A stretch of DNA of 64,000 nt. Source: JBNKZU01 sp050301795. Lineage in GTDB: Bacteria > Pseudomonadota > Gammaproteobacteria > Thiohalomonadales > Thiohalomonadaceae. A program made the position numbers and the translations under genes. A model generated the notes under the pieces. It was not told the DNA's origin. It did no database searches and saw nothing but the letters and a program-made list of their open reading frames with translations. Each line of letters begins with the position of its first letter. Position 1 is the first letter of the stretch. The stretch covers positions 1 to 64,000 of the forward strand of contig JBNKZU010000004.1 in the NCBI GenBank assembly GCA_050301795.1, written 5' to 3'. Positions 8,878-18,162 of the stretch are shown piece by piece.

Positions 8878-8951
8878 TGGAGGCTGAGCCCGGAGTCGAA
8901 CCGAGGTCGACGGATTTGCAATCCGCTGCATAGCCATTCTGCCACTCAGCC
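8878..8951 (-). tRNA. tRNA-Cys (GCA)
   Basis: The minus strand gives a 74-nt tRNA with CCA: acceptor GGCTGAG paired to CTCAGCC, anticodon loop ATTGCAAA (GCA) and T arm GGTTCGACTCC. It lies between tRNA-Gly and tRNA-Leu on the same strand. Confidence 0.97.
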
Positions 8952-9137
8952 AGGGTTTTTGGCAGCTCATCTTAATTTGTGGTGAACTTCAGTTATCGTT
9001 ACCAGAGGATGAGTGCCTACTTTGGCGCTCTATAGCGCTAAAGAGCTGCGAATAATACAGGATGTTTTTGATGAAAGCTAGGCATTGAAGAGGCCTAATC
9101 TGCCAATAGTTTTTGATCCTGTATTTTCGTTATTTCA

Positions 9138-9172
9138 AAAAAAAACCCCGTTATAAAAACGAGGTTTTTTAT
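9138..9172 (-). terminator. Terminator after tRNA-Gly
   Basis: Minus-strand stem CCTCG/CGGGG (with one G-U pair) extended by flanking A/T pairs and followed by nine T. It starts 4 nt after the tRNA-Gly CCA. If efficient, tRNA-Cys and tRNA-Leu need read-through or their own promoter in 8953-9137, where none is obvious. Confidence 0.75.
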
Positions 9173-9175
9173 GTT

Positions 9176-9251
<76 letters not shown>

Positions 9252-9264
9252 TGAAGTGGTGCAT

Positions 9265-9292
9265 ATTCTAGCGATGTAACTTTTGAAGTCAA
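9265..9292 (-). promoter_or_regulatory. Sigma-70 promoter of tRNA-Gly
   Basis: On the minus strand TTGACT (9287-9292) and TAGAAT (9265-9270) are 16 bp apart, a strong match to the sigma-70 consensus. Transcription would begin a few bases before the tRNA at 9251. Confidence 0.75.
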
Positions 9293-9379
9293 GCGCCGTT
9301 GATCTTTTTTCTTAAATAATCGGTGGAGGCTACTGTAAGGCTATTCATCAAATAAAAGTATTGAAAAATAACGAGTTCT

Positions 9380-9973
9380 TTACACTACACAAAAGCCCTC
9401 TTTTTCCAGCATGGCGGTGAGTCTTATCAGGGGTAGTCCTATAAGTGTATTGGGATCTTCGCCTTCCAGCTTTGAAAACAGGGTGATGCCATATCCTTCT
9501 GATTTAAAGCTTCCTGCACAATTATAGGGTTTCTCGATTTGCAGGTAGTGCTCTATCTGTTCTTTGGTGATTTCCCGAAAATAGACGTTGAATGGAACAA
9601 CTTCTGTCTGTGCCGTGTCAGTTTTTGCGTTATATAGGCACAGCCCTGTATAAAACGTAATGCTTTTACCAGATGCGTTCATTAGTTGTTGAACTGCATT
9701 CTCATGGGTGTGTGGTTTTCCTAAAATGTCATTACCATTCACGCAGACCTGATCTGAGCCAATTATCAAGGCGTCTGGATGTCTGGTAGCAACCGAACGC
9801 GCTTTTTTTTCTGATAGGCGCGCAACTAACTGTTGTGGTGTTTCATCGTTTAGAGGACTTTCATCAACATCTGGCGAATCTGTTTCAAACGCCACATGTA
9901 ATTTTTGAAGTATCTGTTGTCGAAACGGCGAGGTTGAGCCTAATACAAGCTTTTGCTGTGACTGATTACGCAT
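9380..9973 (-). CDS. maf: Maf/YceF-type nucleotide pyrophosphatase
   Basis: A 197-residue Maf-family protein that hydrolyses non-canonical or modified nucleoside triphosphates to monophosphates. It shows the N-terminal phosphate-binding GSTSPFRQQIL, the metal-binding DVDES (35-39), the KKARSVA segment and the catalytic-site GSDQV (Asp74), then GKPHTHENA and the late GSFKSEGYGI. The pattern is closest to the YceF subgroup, which prefers 7-methyl-GTP. Its start overlaps the last 8 bp of the upstream carboxyltransferase gene, so the two are probably co-transcribed. In E. coli yceF lies beside yceD-rpmF, and here yceD-rpmF is divergent nearby. Confidence 0.88.
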   Translation of the reverse strand: MRNQSQQKLVLGSTSPFRQQILQKLHVAFETDSPDVDESPLNDETPQQLVARLSEKKARSVATRHPDALIIGSDQVCVNGNDILGKPHTHENAVQQLMNASGKSITFYTGLCLYNAKTDTAQTEVVPFNVYFREITKEQIEHYLQIEKPYNCAGSFKSEGYGITLFSKLEGEDPNTLIGLPLIRLTAMLEKEGFCVV

Positions 9974-11756
9974 CTTCTATCTTGAATAATGTCTCATTTG
10001 GGGCAATTTGCTCCCCTTTTTCAACATAGAGTTTTGTGATCTTTCCATTGATTGGTGCCGTAATCTCCGACTCCATCTTCATCGCCTCGATGATGCATAA
10101 TGCGGAGCCTTTCTCGACAACATCACCCTCGCTAACCAAGACCTCAATAACCGTTGCGGGCATTGACGAGGTAACATCACCAGAACCTTCCGGGCGTGGA
10201 CGTGATGAATGGGTCTGTGATGACTCACCATTGGTGTAGACTTCAACATCGGATGATGTGCCATCAACTTCAATCTGGATCATTTGTGAGTTTGTTTTGT
10301 CACGACTGACGATAACATGGTGAATCTGACCGTTGAGATTGATGCTAAATTCACTTGGTGCAGCGGCTTGATGTCCTGGTATTGGCAATAGTTCTTCTGG
10401 CTCTAATGTGCCAGCTTCACGCTGTTTGAGAAAATCACAACCCACTTCAGGGAACATTATCGCAATGAGTAGATCCTCATCAGATTTGATGAATTCGGCG
10501 TATTGTTGCTTCGCTTTTTCCATCTCTGGCGCAATATCATCAGCAGGACGGTGTGTGATAATGACTTCGCCCTCGGTAGCTTTTTTCTGAACCTCTGGAT
10601 TAACTTGTGCGGGAGCCTGGCCGTATCGACCTTGCATGTAGAGTTTTACTTCATTGGTGAAGTTCAGGTAGCGTTCGCCCGTCATGACGTTCATCACTGC
10701 TTGTGTTCCCACAATCTGTGATGAAGGTGTAACCAGAGGAGGGTAGCCAAGGTCTTTTCGGACTCGTGGGATCTCATCGAGCACTTCGTTCATTCGATTA
10801 AGCGCCCCTTGCCCCTTTAGCTGATGTGCAAGATTTGAAAGCATACCGCCTGGAACCTGATTGACCTGCACACGGGTATCAACGCCGGTAAACTCGCTTT
10901 CGTATTGGTGATACTTTTTACGAACCTCATTGAAATAGAAACCGATGGTTTGCAACTTTTCGAGATTAAGTCCGGTATCGTTTTCAGTTCCACGCAGCGC
11001 GGCAACCATACTCTCTGTCGTTGGGTGACTACTGCCTTCGGCAAATGCAGAGATAGCCGTATCTATTGTGGTGCAGCCATTTTCAATCGCTTTGAGGTGA
11101 CACATGGCCGCAAGCCCTGCGGTTGCGTGACAATGGAGATGAAGTGGCACGTTAACCTTTGCATGAAGCGCTGAGAAAAGCTCGGCACTGACGGTAGGTG
11201 TAAGTAGTCCAGCCATATCCTTAACCACAATACTATCGCTACCCATCGCCTCAAGTGCGATGGCTTGGTCGACAAACTGTTCGATAGTGTGAACGGGACT
11301 AGTGGTGTAGCAGATCGTACCTTGAGCGTGTTTCCCTGCGGCTTTAACGGCTTTGATTGATGTTTCAATGTTACGGAGATCGTTTAAGGCATCAAAAATG
11401 CGGAAGATATCAATTCCATTATCAGCAGATTTTTTAACAAACGCTTCAACGACATCATCGGCATAGTGACGATATCCAACAAGGTTTTGACCGCGAAGCA
11501 GCATCTGTAGCGGGGTGTTGGGCAGCGCCTGGCGAAGAAGCTTTAAACGCTCCCATGGATCTTCTTTTAAGAAGCGCAGGCAGCTATCGAAGGTTGCGCC
11601 GCCCCAAACTTCGAGCGAGCCAAAACCGATATCATCCAGTTCCTTACAGACCGGAAGCATATCCTCGGTTCTCATGCGTGTTGCGATTAGTGACTGGTGA
11701 CCATCGCGCAAGACTGTTTCAGTTATTTTTACCACAGGCATTGATAAGTTCTCCAA
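9966..11756 (-). CDS. oadA: Biotin-dependent carboxyltransferase/biotin carrier subunit (OadA/PycB)
   Basis: A 596-residue subunit with an N-terminal HMGL-type carboxyltransferase domain (ITETVLRDGHQSL near 7-19; HCHATAG metal-binding histidines near 208-210), a central PYC/OADA conserved domain and a C-terminal biotinyl domain with the biotin lysine in EAMKMES (K560). The biotin carboxylase gene lies immediately upstream with no gap. No membrane oadB or oadG gene is present. This composition fits a two-subunit pyruvate carboxylase (pyruvate to oxaloacetate), although automated tools usually name this subunit oxaloacetate decarboxylase alpha. The role is anaplerotic, in the cytosol. Confidence 0.88.
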   Translation of the reverse strand: MENLSMPVVKITETVLRDGHQSLIATRMRTEDMLPVCKELDDIGFGSLEVWGGATFDSCLRFLKEDPWERLKLLRQALPNTPLQMLLRGQNLVGYRHYADDVVEAFVKKSADNGIDIFRIFDALNDLRNIETSIKAVKAAGKHAQGTICYTTSPVHTIEQFVDQAIALEAMGSDSIVVKDMAGLLTPTVSAELFSALHAKVNVPLHLHCHATAGLAAMCHLKAIENGCTTIDTAISAFAEGSSHPTTESMVAALRGTENDTGLNLEKLQTIGFYFNEVRKKYHQYESEFTGVDTRVQVNQVPGGMLSNLAHQLKGQGALNRMNEVLDEIPRVRKDLGYPPLVTPSSQIVGTQAVMNVMTGERYLNFTNEVKLYMQGRYGQAPAQVNPEVQKKATEGEVIITHRPADDIAPEMEKAKQQYAEFIKSDEDLLIAIMFPEVGCDFLKQREAGTLEPEELLPIPGHQAAAPSEFSINLNGQIHHVIVSRDKTNSQMIQIEVDGTSSDVEVYTNGESSQTHSSRPRPEGSGDVTSSMPATVIEVLVSEGDVVEKGSALCIIEAMKMESEITAPINGKITKLYVEKGEQIAPNETLFKIEDA

Positions 11757-13175
11757 TTAGCTACCAAGAGCAACCGCAACTGCAGCACCGACTACAGTAG
11801 CCAAATCGTCACTATCTTCGTCTATAGCATTTTCAGCCAGTTCAGGATTACGTTCGACAAAACTGGTGTCAAAATGGTGATTGATAAAATCTGGATGTTG
11901 CAGAACCTGAAGATAGTATGGAATTGTCGTTTTAATACCCCGTACCTCAAATTCTCGCAGTGCTCTTTCAGAGCGAGCCAGCAAACTCTCCCAGGTTGGA
12001 GCCCATACAATCAATTTGGCACACATGGAGTCAAAGTAGGGCTGAAATTGATAACCCTGATAGATCCCCTCATCCAAACGAACGCCGGGACCATGGGGGG
12101 GGACAAACTTAAATACCTTACCCAGCGCAGGAATAAAATCGTTTACAGGATCTTCTGCATTGATTCGAAACTCAGCAGCATAACCTTTTGGTGCTGTCTG
12201 CTCCTGGGTAAAGCTCAACGGCTCACCCGCAGCGACTCGAATCTGCTCACAAACAATATCAAGACCGGTAATCATCTCTGAGATAGGGTGTTCCACCTGA
12301 AGACGGGTATTCATCTCCATAAAGTAGTAATTTCCAGTGGCATCCATCAAGAATTCGACAGTTCCGGCGTTGTAGTACCCAATCGCTTTTGCCGCATCGA
12401 CAGCGCGCTTACCCAATTCTGCTCTTAGCTCAGCAGAGACTTGTGGTGATGGTGCCAGTTCCAACAATTTTTGATGGCGTCGTTGAATTGAGCAGTCACG
12501 CTCATTGAGATGGACAACATTGCCATGCTTATCACCAATCACTTGAACCTCGATGTGGCGTGGTGAGTCGATATATTTTTCAAGAAATACTTCAGCAGCA
12601 CCAAATGCCTTGGTTGCTTCAGAGATTACACGGTCGTAATTACGCTCAAGCTCTTCTTTGCTATCACAGCGACGAATTCCTCGTCCGCCACCACCAGAGG
12701 TGGCCTTGAGCATGATGGGGTAGCCAATCTCTTCTGCAAGCGATAATGCAGCATTAAGATCTTCAAGGTTGTCCTGGCTGCCGGGTGTTACCGGGACACC
12801 GGCGGCCTCCATTGCTTGGCGTGCAGCAATCTTGTCGCCCATTTGCTTAATGATGTTGGCATTAGGGCCGATAAATGCAATTCCATTGGTTTCACACAAC
12901 TCAGGCAGGGATGTTTGTTCTGAAAGAAATCCGTAACCAGGATGGATCGCCTCAGCGCCACATTCAACTGCGGTGGCTACAATCTTTTCAGGATCAAGAT
13001 AACCTTTAATAGGCTCTTCGCTTACCTTGTAGGCTTCATCTGCCATTTTTACATGGAGTCCAAGCTTGTCAGCTTCGGTATATATTGCGACAGATTTAAT
13101 CCCCATCTCACGACAGGCGCGTATTATTCTGACCGCAATTTCCCCACGGTTCGCAATGAGTAATTTGCTAAACAT
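11757..13175 (-). CDS. accC: Biotin carboxylase subunit (pyruvate carboxylase subunit A type)
   Basis: A 472-residue ATP-grasp biotin carboxylase that carboxylates biotin on the partner encoded next door. The N-terminus MFSKLLIANRGEIAVRII sets the start at 13175; the open frame extends 42 codons further upstream but that part is not family-like. Visible motifs are KATSGGGGRGIR (ATP binding), EVQVIGDKHGN, NERDCSIQRRHQK and MEMNTRLQVEHP. The C-terminal tail is acidic, then alanine-rich. The stop abuts the next gene, indicating a tight operon accC-oadA-maf. It could in principle also serve acetyl-CoA carboxylase, but the partner gene argues for pyruvate carboxylase. Confidence 0.85.
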   Translation of the reverse strand: MFSKLLIANRGEIAVRIIRACREMGIKSVAIYTEADKLGLHVKMADEAYKVSEEPIKGYLDPEKIVATAVECGAEAIHPGYGFLSEQTSLPELCETNGIAFIGPNANIIKQMGDKIAARQAMEAAGVPVTPGSQDNLEDLNAALSLAEEIGYPIMLKATSGGGGRGIRRCDSKEELERNYDRVISEATKAFGAAEVFLEKYIDSPRHIEVQVIGDKHGNVVHLNERDCSIQRRHQKLLELAPSPQVSAELRAELGKRAVDAAKAIGYYNAGTVEFLMDATGNYYFMEMNTRLQVEHPISEMITGLDIVCEQIRVAAGEPLSFTQEQTAPKGYAAEFRINAEDPVNDFIPALGKVFKFVPPHGPGVRLDEGIYQGYQFQPYFDSMCAKLIVWAPTWESLLARSERALREFEVRGIKTTIPYYLQVLQHPDFINHHFDTSFVERNPELAENAIDEDSDDLATVVGAAVAVALGS

Positions 13176-13415
13176 AGATGGATATCGCTTTAATTGTTTT
13201 TTGAGAAGACACCTTACACTAAAACTAGTTAACAGGGGAATGCTCAGATTGATAAATTTATGGCCGCGCGAATTAGTATTAAAAATAGTCTGTATTGTCA
13301 AGCAAAGTTATTGTTTATATTGACAATTATGTTTTTTAATAGTGGCGCAAGGGGTGTGATTTTATTAGGTTTTTTCTTTGACAGTTTCATTACATAAACG
13401 TATGATTGCGCGCTT

Positions 13416-13934
13416 ATGTTAGGTGAGCGCTTACCGGTTCATATTGATCCAATCCGTTTTGCAGAAACTGGACGCGTACTTGAAGGCGAAATACCACTTG
13501 TTGGGATGAAGCGACTGACAGATCTACTGCTTGATGATGGTGGAGATGTTTCAGTTAAACTTGAGTTTAGCGTTGACAATGAAGGGCTTCATGTTCTGCA
13601 CGGAAGGATTACTTCATCACTGGAGTTAATCTGCCAGAGATGCCTTGATGGTATGGTGTTGGAGATTGACTCCGACTTTCATCTGGCTTTTGTGCCGGAA
13701 GGGAAGGTGGAAGCGGAAGTTCCTGAACACTATGAGCCATTTATGTTAGATGGTGAGTTGATCTACCTACAGGATATTATTGAGGATGAGTTGATTTTGG
13801 CTCTTCCAATAGTTCCAAAGCATTCACATCAATGTATTGAACTTGATGCCGATGCTGATGAACAGAAGGTCGATGAGGTTTTGACCTCAACTGAAGAGAA
13901 TCCGTTTGCGGTACTCTCTTCATTAAAGAAGTAG
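13416..13934 (+). CDS. yceD: YceD family protein (DUF177)
   Basis: A 172-residue YceD/DUF177 protein with the characteristic pair of cysteines in ICQRCLDG (C73 and C76) and an acidic C-terminus. YceD proteins sit directly before rpmF in most bacteria and have been linked to rRNA accumulation; the exact function is not settled. The ATG is 38 bp before rpmF's ribosome-site region is reached at the far end, so the two form an operon. The upstream 240 bp are shared with the divergent accC operon. Confidence 0.88.
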   Translation: MLGERLPVHIDPIRFAETGRVLEGEIPLVGMKRLTDLLLDDGGDVSVKLEFSVDNEGLHVLHGRITSSLELICQRCLDGMVLEIDSDFHLAFVPEGKVEAEVPEHYEPFMLDGELIYLQDIIEDELILALPIVPKHSHQCIELDADADEQKVDEVLTSTEENPFAVLSSLKK

Positions 13935-13972
13935 TAATTTTTAAATAGTTTAGATGAATCACGAGGAATACC

Positions 13973-14152
13973 ATGGCTGTACAGCAGAATAAAAAATCTC
14001 CTTCACGACGTGGAATGCGCCGTTCGCATGATGCTGTGAAGGGAGCGACTCTCTCTATTGAGCCTACCACTGGTGAAACACATCTGCGTCACCATGTTAG
14101 CCCAGACGGCTTTTATCGTGGTCGTAAGGTTGTTCAAACCAAGGGTGAGTAA
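13973..14152 (+). CDS. rpmF: 50S ribosomal protein L32
   Basis: A 59-residue basic protein starting MAVQQNKKSPSRRGMRRSHD and containing LRHHVSPDGFYRGRKV, the classical bacterial L32 signature. It lacks the four zinc-binding cysteines of some L32 proteins, as is usual in gammaproteobacteria. A GAGGAA ribosome site lies 6 bp before the ATG. It is the second gene of the yceD-rpmF-plsX-fab cluster and is followed by a hairpin that may set the ratio between ribosomal and lipid genes. Confidence 0.97.
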   Translation: MAVQQNKKSPSRRGMRRSHDAVKGATLSIEPTTGETHLRHHVSPDGFYRGRKVVQTKGE

Positions 14153-14169
14153 GTCTTAGTTATATCCGT

Positions 14170-14201
14170 AACCGGTCTGGGACATAGGTTTCAGGCCGGT
14201 T
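14170..14201 (+). terminator. Attenuator-like hairpin between rpmF and plsX
   Basis: A 10-bp stem with one G-U pair (AACCGGTCTG with CAGGCCGGTT) is followed by ATTTCGTTTT. It resembles a weak intrinsic terminator and could lower expression of the fatty-acid genes relative to rpmF. Confidence 0.6.
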
Positions 14202-14220
14202 ATTTCGTTTTAGGACTCAA

Positions 14221-15246
14221 ATGTCGCAGATAACAATCGCTATAGATGCAATGGGTGGTGATTTCGGGCCTTCTGTTACGGTTCCGGCATCTCTCAATGC
14301 TTTAAAAAAATACAACAACCTCCGTCTGATCCTTGTCGGTGATCTGTCCGTACTTGAAGATGAGTTAAAACAGCATGATGCTGTTGTCAGTGATCATTTG
14401 ATGATTCGCCATGCTTCACAGGTTGTCGGGATGGACGAACTACCATCCAAAGCCTTGCGTGGTAAAAAGGACTCATCGATGCGCGTGGCGATTGATCTCG
14501 TTAAGGCGGGTGAGGCTGATGCGGTTGTTAGTGCAGGAAATACAGGTGCATTAATGGCGACTGCACGATTTGTGTTAAAAACGCTCGATGGTATCGACAG
14601 ACCAGCCATTCTCACCGCACTCCCTTCCGTTACCGGCCATACTCACATGCTTGATCTCGGTGCTAATGTCGATTCTCCTGCTGAGAGTCTCTATCAATTT
14701 GCTTTGATGGGATCGGTGCTCTCGAATGCAGTGGATAATATTGATGAGCCGAAGGTTGGTCTTCTTAATGTTGGTGAAGAGGAGATTAAGGGCAATGAGC
14801 AGGTAAAACAGGCGCATCAACTCCTTCAGGGAAGTGAGTTGAACTATGTCGGTTATGTCGAAGGCGATGATATATATAAAGGTACGGTCAACGTCATCGT
14901 TTGTGATGGATTTGTCGGCAATGTTTCATTGAAAACCAGTGAAGGTCTGGCAAAGTTGATCAGCCAATCGATGAAAGAGGAGTTCAGCCGCAACATCTTT
15001 ACCAAAATGGCTGCATTGGTTGCATTGCCGGTATTAAAGGCGCTACGTCGACGTTTTGACCCCCGCGAATACAATGGTGCTAGCCTGGTCGGACTCAAAG
15101 GGATTGTGATTAAAAGTCATGGCAGTGCTGATGCCGTCTCATACACCACAGCGATTGGTGAAGCCATCCTTGAGGTAAAACAGAATGTGCCTGAGATGAT
15201 TAAAACACGGCTCGGTGAGTTGATGGAAAGAAGGCAAGTTAGTTGA
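14221..15246 (+). CDS. plsX: Phosphate acyltransferase PlsX
   Basis: A 341-residue PlsX, which converts acyl-ACP to acyl-phosphate at the membrane surface for PlsY. The N-terminus TIAIDAMGGDFGPSVTVPA, the SVVSAGNTGALMA-type segment (AVVSAGNTGALMATA) and VVCDGFVGNVSLKTSEG-type motif are present. Its TGA overlaps the start of fabH, indicating translational coupling. Confidence 0.96.
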   Translation: MSQITIAIDAMGGDFGPSVTVPASLNALKKYNNLRLILVGDLSVLEDELKQHDAVVSDHLMIRHASQVVGMDELPSKALRGKKDSSMRVAIDLVKAGEADAVVSAGNTGALMATARFVLKTLDGIDRPAILTALPSVTGHTHMLDLGANVDSPAESLYQFALMGSVLSNAVDNIDEPKVGLLNVGEEEIKGNEQVKQAHQLLQGSELNYVGYVEGDDIYKGTVNVIVCDGFVGNVSLKTSEGLAKLISQSMKEEFSRNIFTKMAALVALPVLKALRRRFDPREYNGASLVGLKGIVIKSHGSADAVSYTTAIGEAILEVKQNVPEMIKTRLGELMERRQVS

Positions 15247-16211
15247 TCTACTCTAAAATAATCGGAACTGGCAGCTATCTGCCTCAAAAAGTGTTAACCA
15301 ACCACGATCTCGAACAGATGGTTGATACCTCTGATGAATGGATCACCTCTCGCACAGGTATCAAAAAGCGTCATGTCGTTGTTGATGGTGAGAATACGGT
15401 CGATCTTGCAGAGCAAGCGGCTCGTAATGCGATCGAGATGGCTGGAATCAGTAAGGATGAGATCGATCTTATTGTCGTCGCGACCACAACGCCCGATCAG
15501 GTTTTTCCAAGTACCGCCACACTTCTTCAGGATCGTCTCGATATTCATGGCCCGGGTGCATTCGATGTCCAAGCGGTTTGCACCGGCTTTATCTATGCGC
15601 TTTCGGTTGCGGATAAGTTTATAAAAAGTGGAACTCACAAAACCGCTTTGGTCGTTGGAGCTGAGACCATGTCACGTATCGTTGATTGGAGTGATCGCAA
15701 TACCTGTGTGTTGTTTGGCGATGGTGCTGGCGCAATGGTTATTCAGGCGAGTGAGGAAGCAGGCATTCTCTCTACACATATTCACGCAGATGGTAGTTAT
15801 AAGGATCTATTACAGGTTCAGGCCGGTGTGTCTAACAACTATCAGAAGGTAAAAGATGGTGAGGCGTATGTTGAAATGCAGGGGAATGAAGTCTTTAAAA
15901 TGGCGGTGAATACCTTAGGCCGCATTGTTGATGAGACACTTGATTTTAACCGTCTCGATAAATCTGATATCGATTGGCTTGTTCCTCATCAGGCGAACAC
16001 GCGCATAATCGGTGCTACCGGCAAAAAGCTGAAGATGTCTCCAGAACAGGTTGTGGTAACCGTTCAGGATCATGGAAATACCTCAGGAGCATCAGTTCCA
16101 TTAGCCTTTGATACTGCGGTGCGTGATGGTCGTATCAAAAGGGGCGATATGTGTATGTTAGAGGCCTTTGGTGGAGGTTTTACCTGGGGTTCGGCTCTCG
16201 TTAAGTATTAG
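15243..16211 (+). CDS. fabH: Beta-ketoacyl-ACP synthase III
   Basis: A 322-residue KAS III that starts fatty-acid synthesis by condensing acetyl-CoA with malonyl-ACP. Catalytic Cys113 lies in VQAVCTGFIYAL, and the His and Asn partners lie in VPHQANTRII and GNTSGASVP. The start is TTG at 15243, overlapping the plsX stop by 4 nt; the following residues IYSKIIGTGSYLP match the family N-terminus exactly, so a later start is unlikely. Confidence 0.96.
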   Translation: MIYSKIIGTGSYLPQKVLTNHDLEQMVDTSDEWITSRTGIKKRHVVVDGENTVDLAEQAARNAIEMAGISKDEIDLIVVATTTPDQVFPSTATLLQDRLDIHGPGAFDVQAVCTGFIYALSVADKFIKSGTHKTALVVGAETMSRIVDWSDRNTCVLFGDGAGAMVIQASEEAGILSTHIHADGSYKDLLQVQAGVSNNYQKVKDGEAYVEMQGNEVFKMAVNTLGRIVDETLDFNRLDKSDIDWLVPHQANTRIIGATGKKLKMSPEQVVVTVQDHGNTSGASVPLAFDTAVRDGRIKRGDMCMLEAFGGGFTWGSALVKY

Positions 16212-16340
16212 TGGTCGCTGCCTGAGTGAGTAGAGTGTCTTAACAAACCTCAGTGACCATCAATAACAATAAAATCACTATTACCAAATAGAAAGTGATA
16301 TTGATTAAACAGAATAAACATTTCAATTAGGGGGCATTTA

Positions 16341-17276
16341 ATGTCTTTAGCATTCGTATTTCCTGGCCAGGGTTCTCAATCAGTGGGAATGCTTTCGTCA
16401 CTGGCTACAGAGTATAAACAGGTTGAAGAGACCTTTGCCGAGGCGTCAGCAGCTCTGGGATATGACCTTTGGCAGATCGTCTCCGATGGGTCGGCTGATG
16501 AGCTTAACCAAACCCATATCACCCAACCTGCGATGTTGACTGCCGGTGTAGCTGTATGGCGTATCTGGAATGCAAACAGTGGCGCACAACCTGTCGTTAT
16601 GGCTGGACACAGCCTGGGTGAGTACACCTCGATGGTGAATAGTGGAGCACTTCAATTTGCTGATGCAGTGAAGCTGGTATCGCAGCGAGGAAAATTTATG
16701 CAGGAAGCAGTACCGGTTGGTACTGGTGCGATGGCAGCGATTCTTGGGCTTGATGATCAAAGCGTTATTGATGTTTGTGCGGCCTCATCGCAAGGCGAGG
16801 TTGTTTCGGCAGTAAACTTTAATGCTCCGGGGCAGGTGGTTATTGCAGGAAATACCGCTGCTGTTGAGCGTGCCGTTGTTGCAGCAAAAGAGGCAGGTGC
16901 TAAACGTGCTTTAGTGCTTCCTGTGAGCGTTCCTTCACACTGTTCATTAATGCAGCCTGCTGCTGACAAGTTGGCGCAAGAGTTGGCCGGTATTGAGCTA
17001 AAGACGCCCGCGATATCTGTGATCAATAATGTTAATGTTGCCTCTGCATCATCAGAGGCCGAGATTAAAGAGGCACTGGTACAACAGTTGTATAGTCCGG
17101 TGCGCTGGGTTGAAACCATTGAGTCGATGGCAAAAAATGGTGTCGATACCTTAGTAGAGTGTGGTCCGGGTAAAGTCCTGGTTGGCCTGAATAAAAGAAT
17201 CGCTAAAGAGATGAATGCTCTGGCTGTGTTTGATGTTGACAGCCTGAATAAAGCTCTTGAAGCGACCAACGCATAG
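16341..17276 (+). CDS. fabD: Malonyl-CoA:ACP transacylase
   Basis: A 311-residue FabD that loads malonyl groups onto ACP. FVFPGQGSQSVGM opens the protein, the nucleophile is Ser91 in GHSLGEYT, the catalytic histidine is in VPSHCSLM (near 200) and the C-terminus has ECGPGKVLVGL. An AGGGGG ribosome site lies 8 bp before the ATG. The 129-bp gap after fabH may hold an internal promoter. Confidence 0.96.
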   Translation: MSLAFVFPGQGSQSVGMLSSLATEYKQVEETFAEASAALGYDLWQIVSDGSADELNQTHITQPAMLTAGVAVWRIWNANSGAQPVVMAGHSLGEYTSMVNSGALQFADAVKLVSQRGKFMQEAVPVGTGAMAAILGLDDQSVIDVCAASSQGEVVSAVNFNAPGQVVIAGNTAAVERAVVAAKEAGAKRALVLPVSVPSHCSLMQPAADKLAQELAGIELKTPAISVINNVNVASASSEAEIKEALVQQLYSPVRWVETIESMAKNGVDTLVECGPGKVLVGLNKRIAKEMNALAVFDVDSLNKALEATNA

Positions 17277-17287
17277 AGGAATTGAAG

Positions 17288-18031
17288 ATGTCTCTGGAAA
17301 ACGAAGTCGCACTTATTACCGGCGCAAGTCGTGGAATTGGTCAAACTATCGCTTTTGCGCTTGGCCAAAAAGGAGCTACTGTCATCGGGACTGCCACCTC
17401 TGAAAAAGGTGCAGAAGCAATTACAGCAGCTCTGGCTGAGAAGGGTATCAATGGCTGTGGTATGTGTCTGAATGTTACCGATTCTCAAAGCATTGAGAGT
17501 GTCGTAAAAGCGATCACTGATAAATATGGCACACCAACTGTTCTTGTAAATAATGCCGGAATTACCCGTGATAACCTGTTGATGCGTATGAAGGATGATG
17601 AGTGGGAAGATATCATCCAGACCAATCTGACCTCTGTTTATCGTGTCTCTAAGGCGTGTCTTCGCGGCATGATGAAGGCAAAACGGGGTCGTGTTGTGAA
17701 TATTGCCTCGGTAGTCGGTGTTTCAGGTAACGCCGGACAAACCAACTACTCTGCCGCAAAGGCGGGAATGATCGGCTTTACCAAATCGATGGCACGCGAG
17801 GTGGGAAGTCGTGGAATTACGGTTAATGCCGTTGCTCCGGGCTTTATTGATACCGACATGACTCGTGAGTTACCGGAAGCATCAAGAGAGGCGTTATTGA
17901 GCCAAATTCCGTTAAATCGTTTAGGACAGCCAGAAGAGATTGCGTCAGCAGTTGCTTTTCTGGCTTCTCCCGAAGCATCATATATCACCGGAGAGACGCT
18001 TCACGTCAACGGTGGAATGTACATGAACTAA
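17288..18031 (+). CDS. fabG: 3-oxoacyl-ACP reductase
   Basis: A 247-residue short-chain dehydrogenase that reduces 3-oxoacyl-ACP with NADPH. TGASRGIG (11-18) binds the cofactor, NNAG follows, the active-site Tyr and Lys are in NYSAAKAG and the C-terminus has TGETLHVNGGMYMN. The start chosen is ATG 17288, with an AGAGGA ribosome site; a TTG two codons earlier is open but less well spaced. It lies 11 bp after fabD. Confidence 0.95.
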   Translation: MSLENEVALITGASRGIGQTIAFALGQKGATVIGTATSEKGAEAITAALAEKGINGCGMCLNVTDSQSIESVVKAITDKYGTPTVLVNNAGITRDNLLMRMKDDEWEDIIQTNLTSVYRVSKACLRGMMKAKRGRVVNIASVVGVSGNAGQTNYSAAKAGMIGFTKSMAREVGSRGITVNAVAPGFIDTDMTRELPEASREALLSQIPLNRLGQPEEIASAVAFLASPEASYITGETLHVNGGMYMN

Positions 18032-18162
18032 GTTTGTAAGTGGTTGAATTTAAAGTTAAAACAGATGTTTTCCAATAATGGTGGCATCAGGAAGTATATT
18101 TAACTAAAATACGCCAGCAACTGATAAAGATATATTAATAATTTTCGGAGGAATTAATTGCC

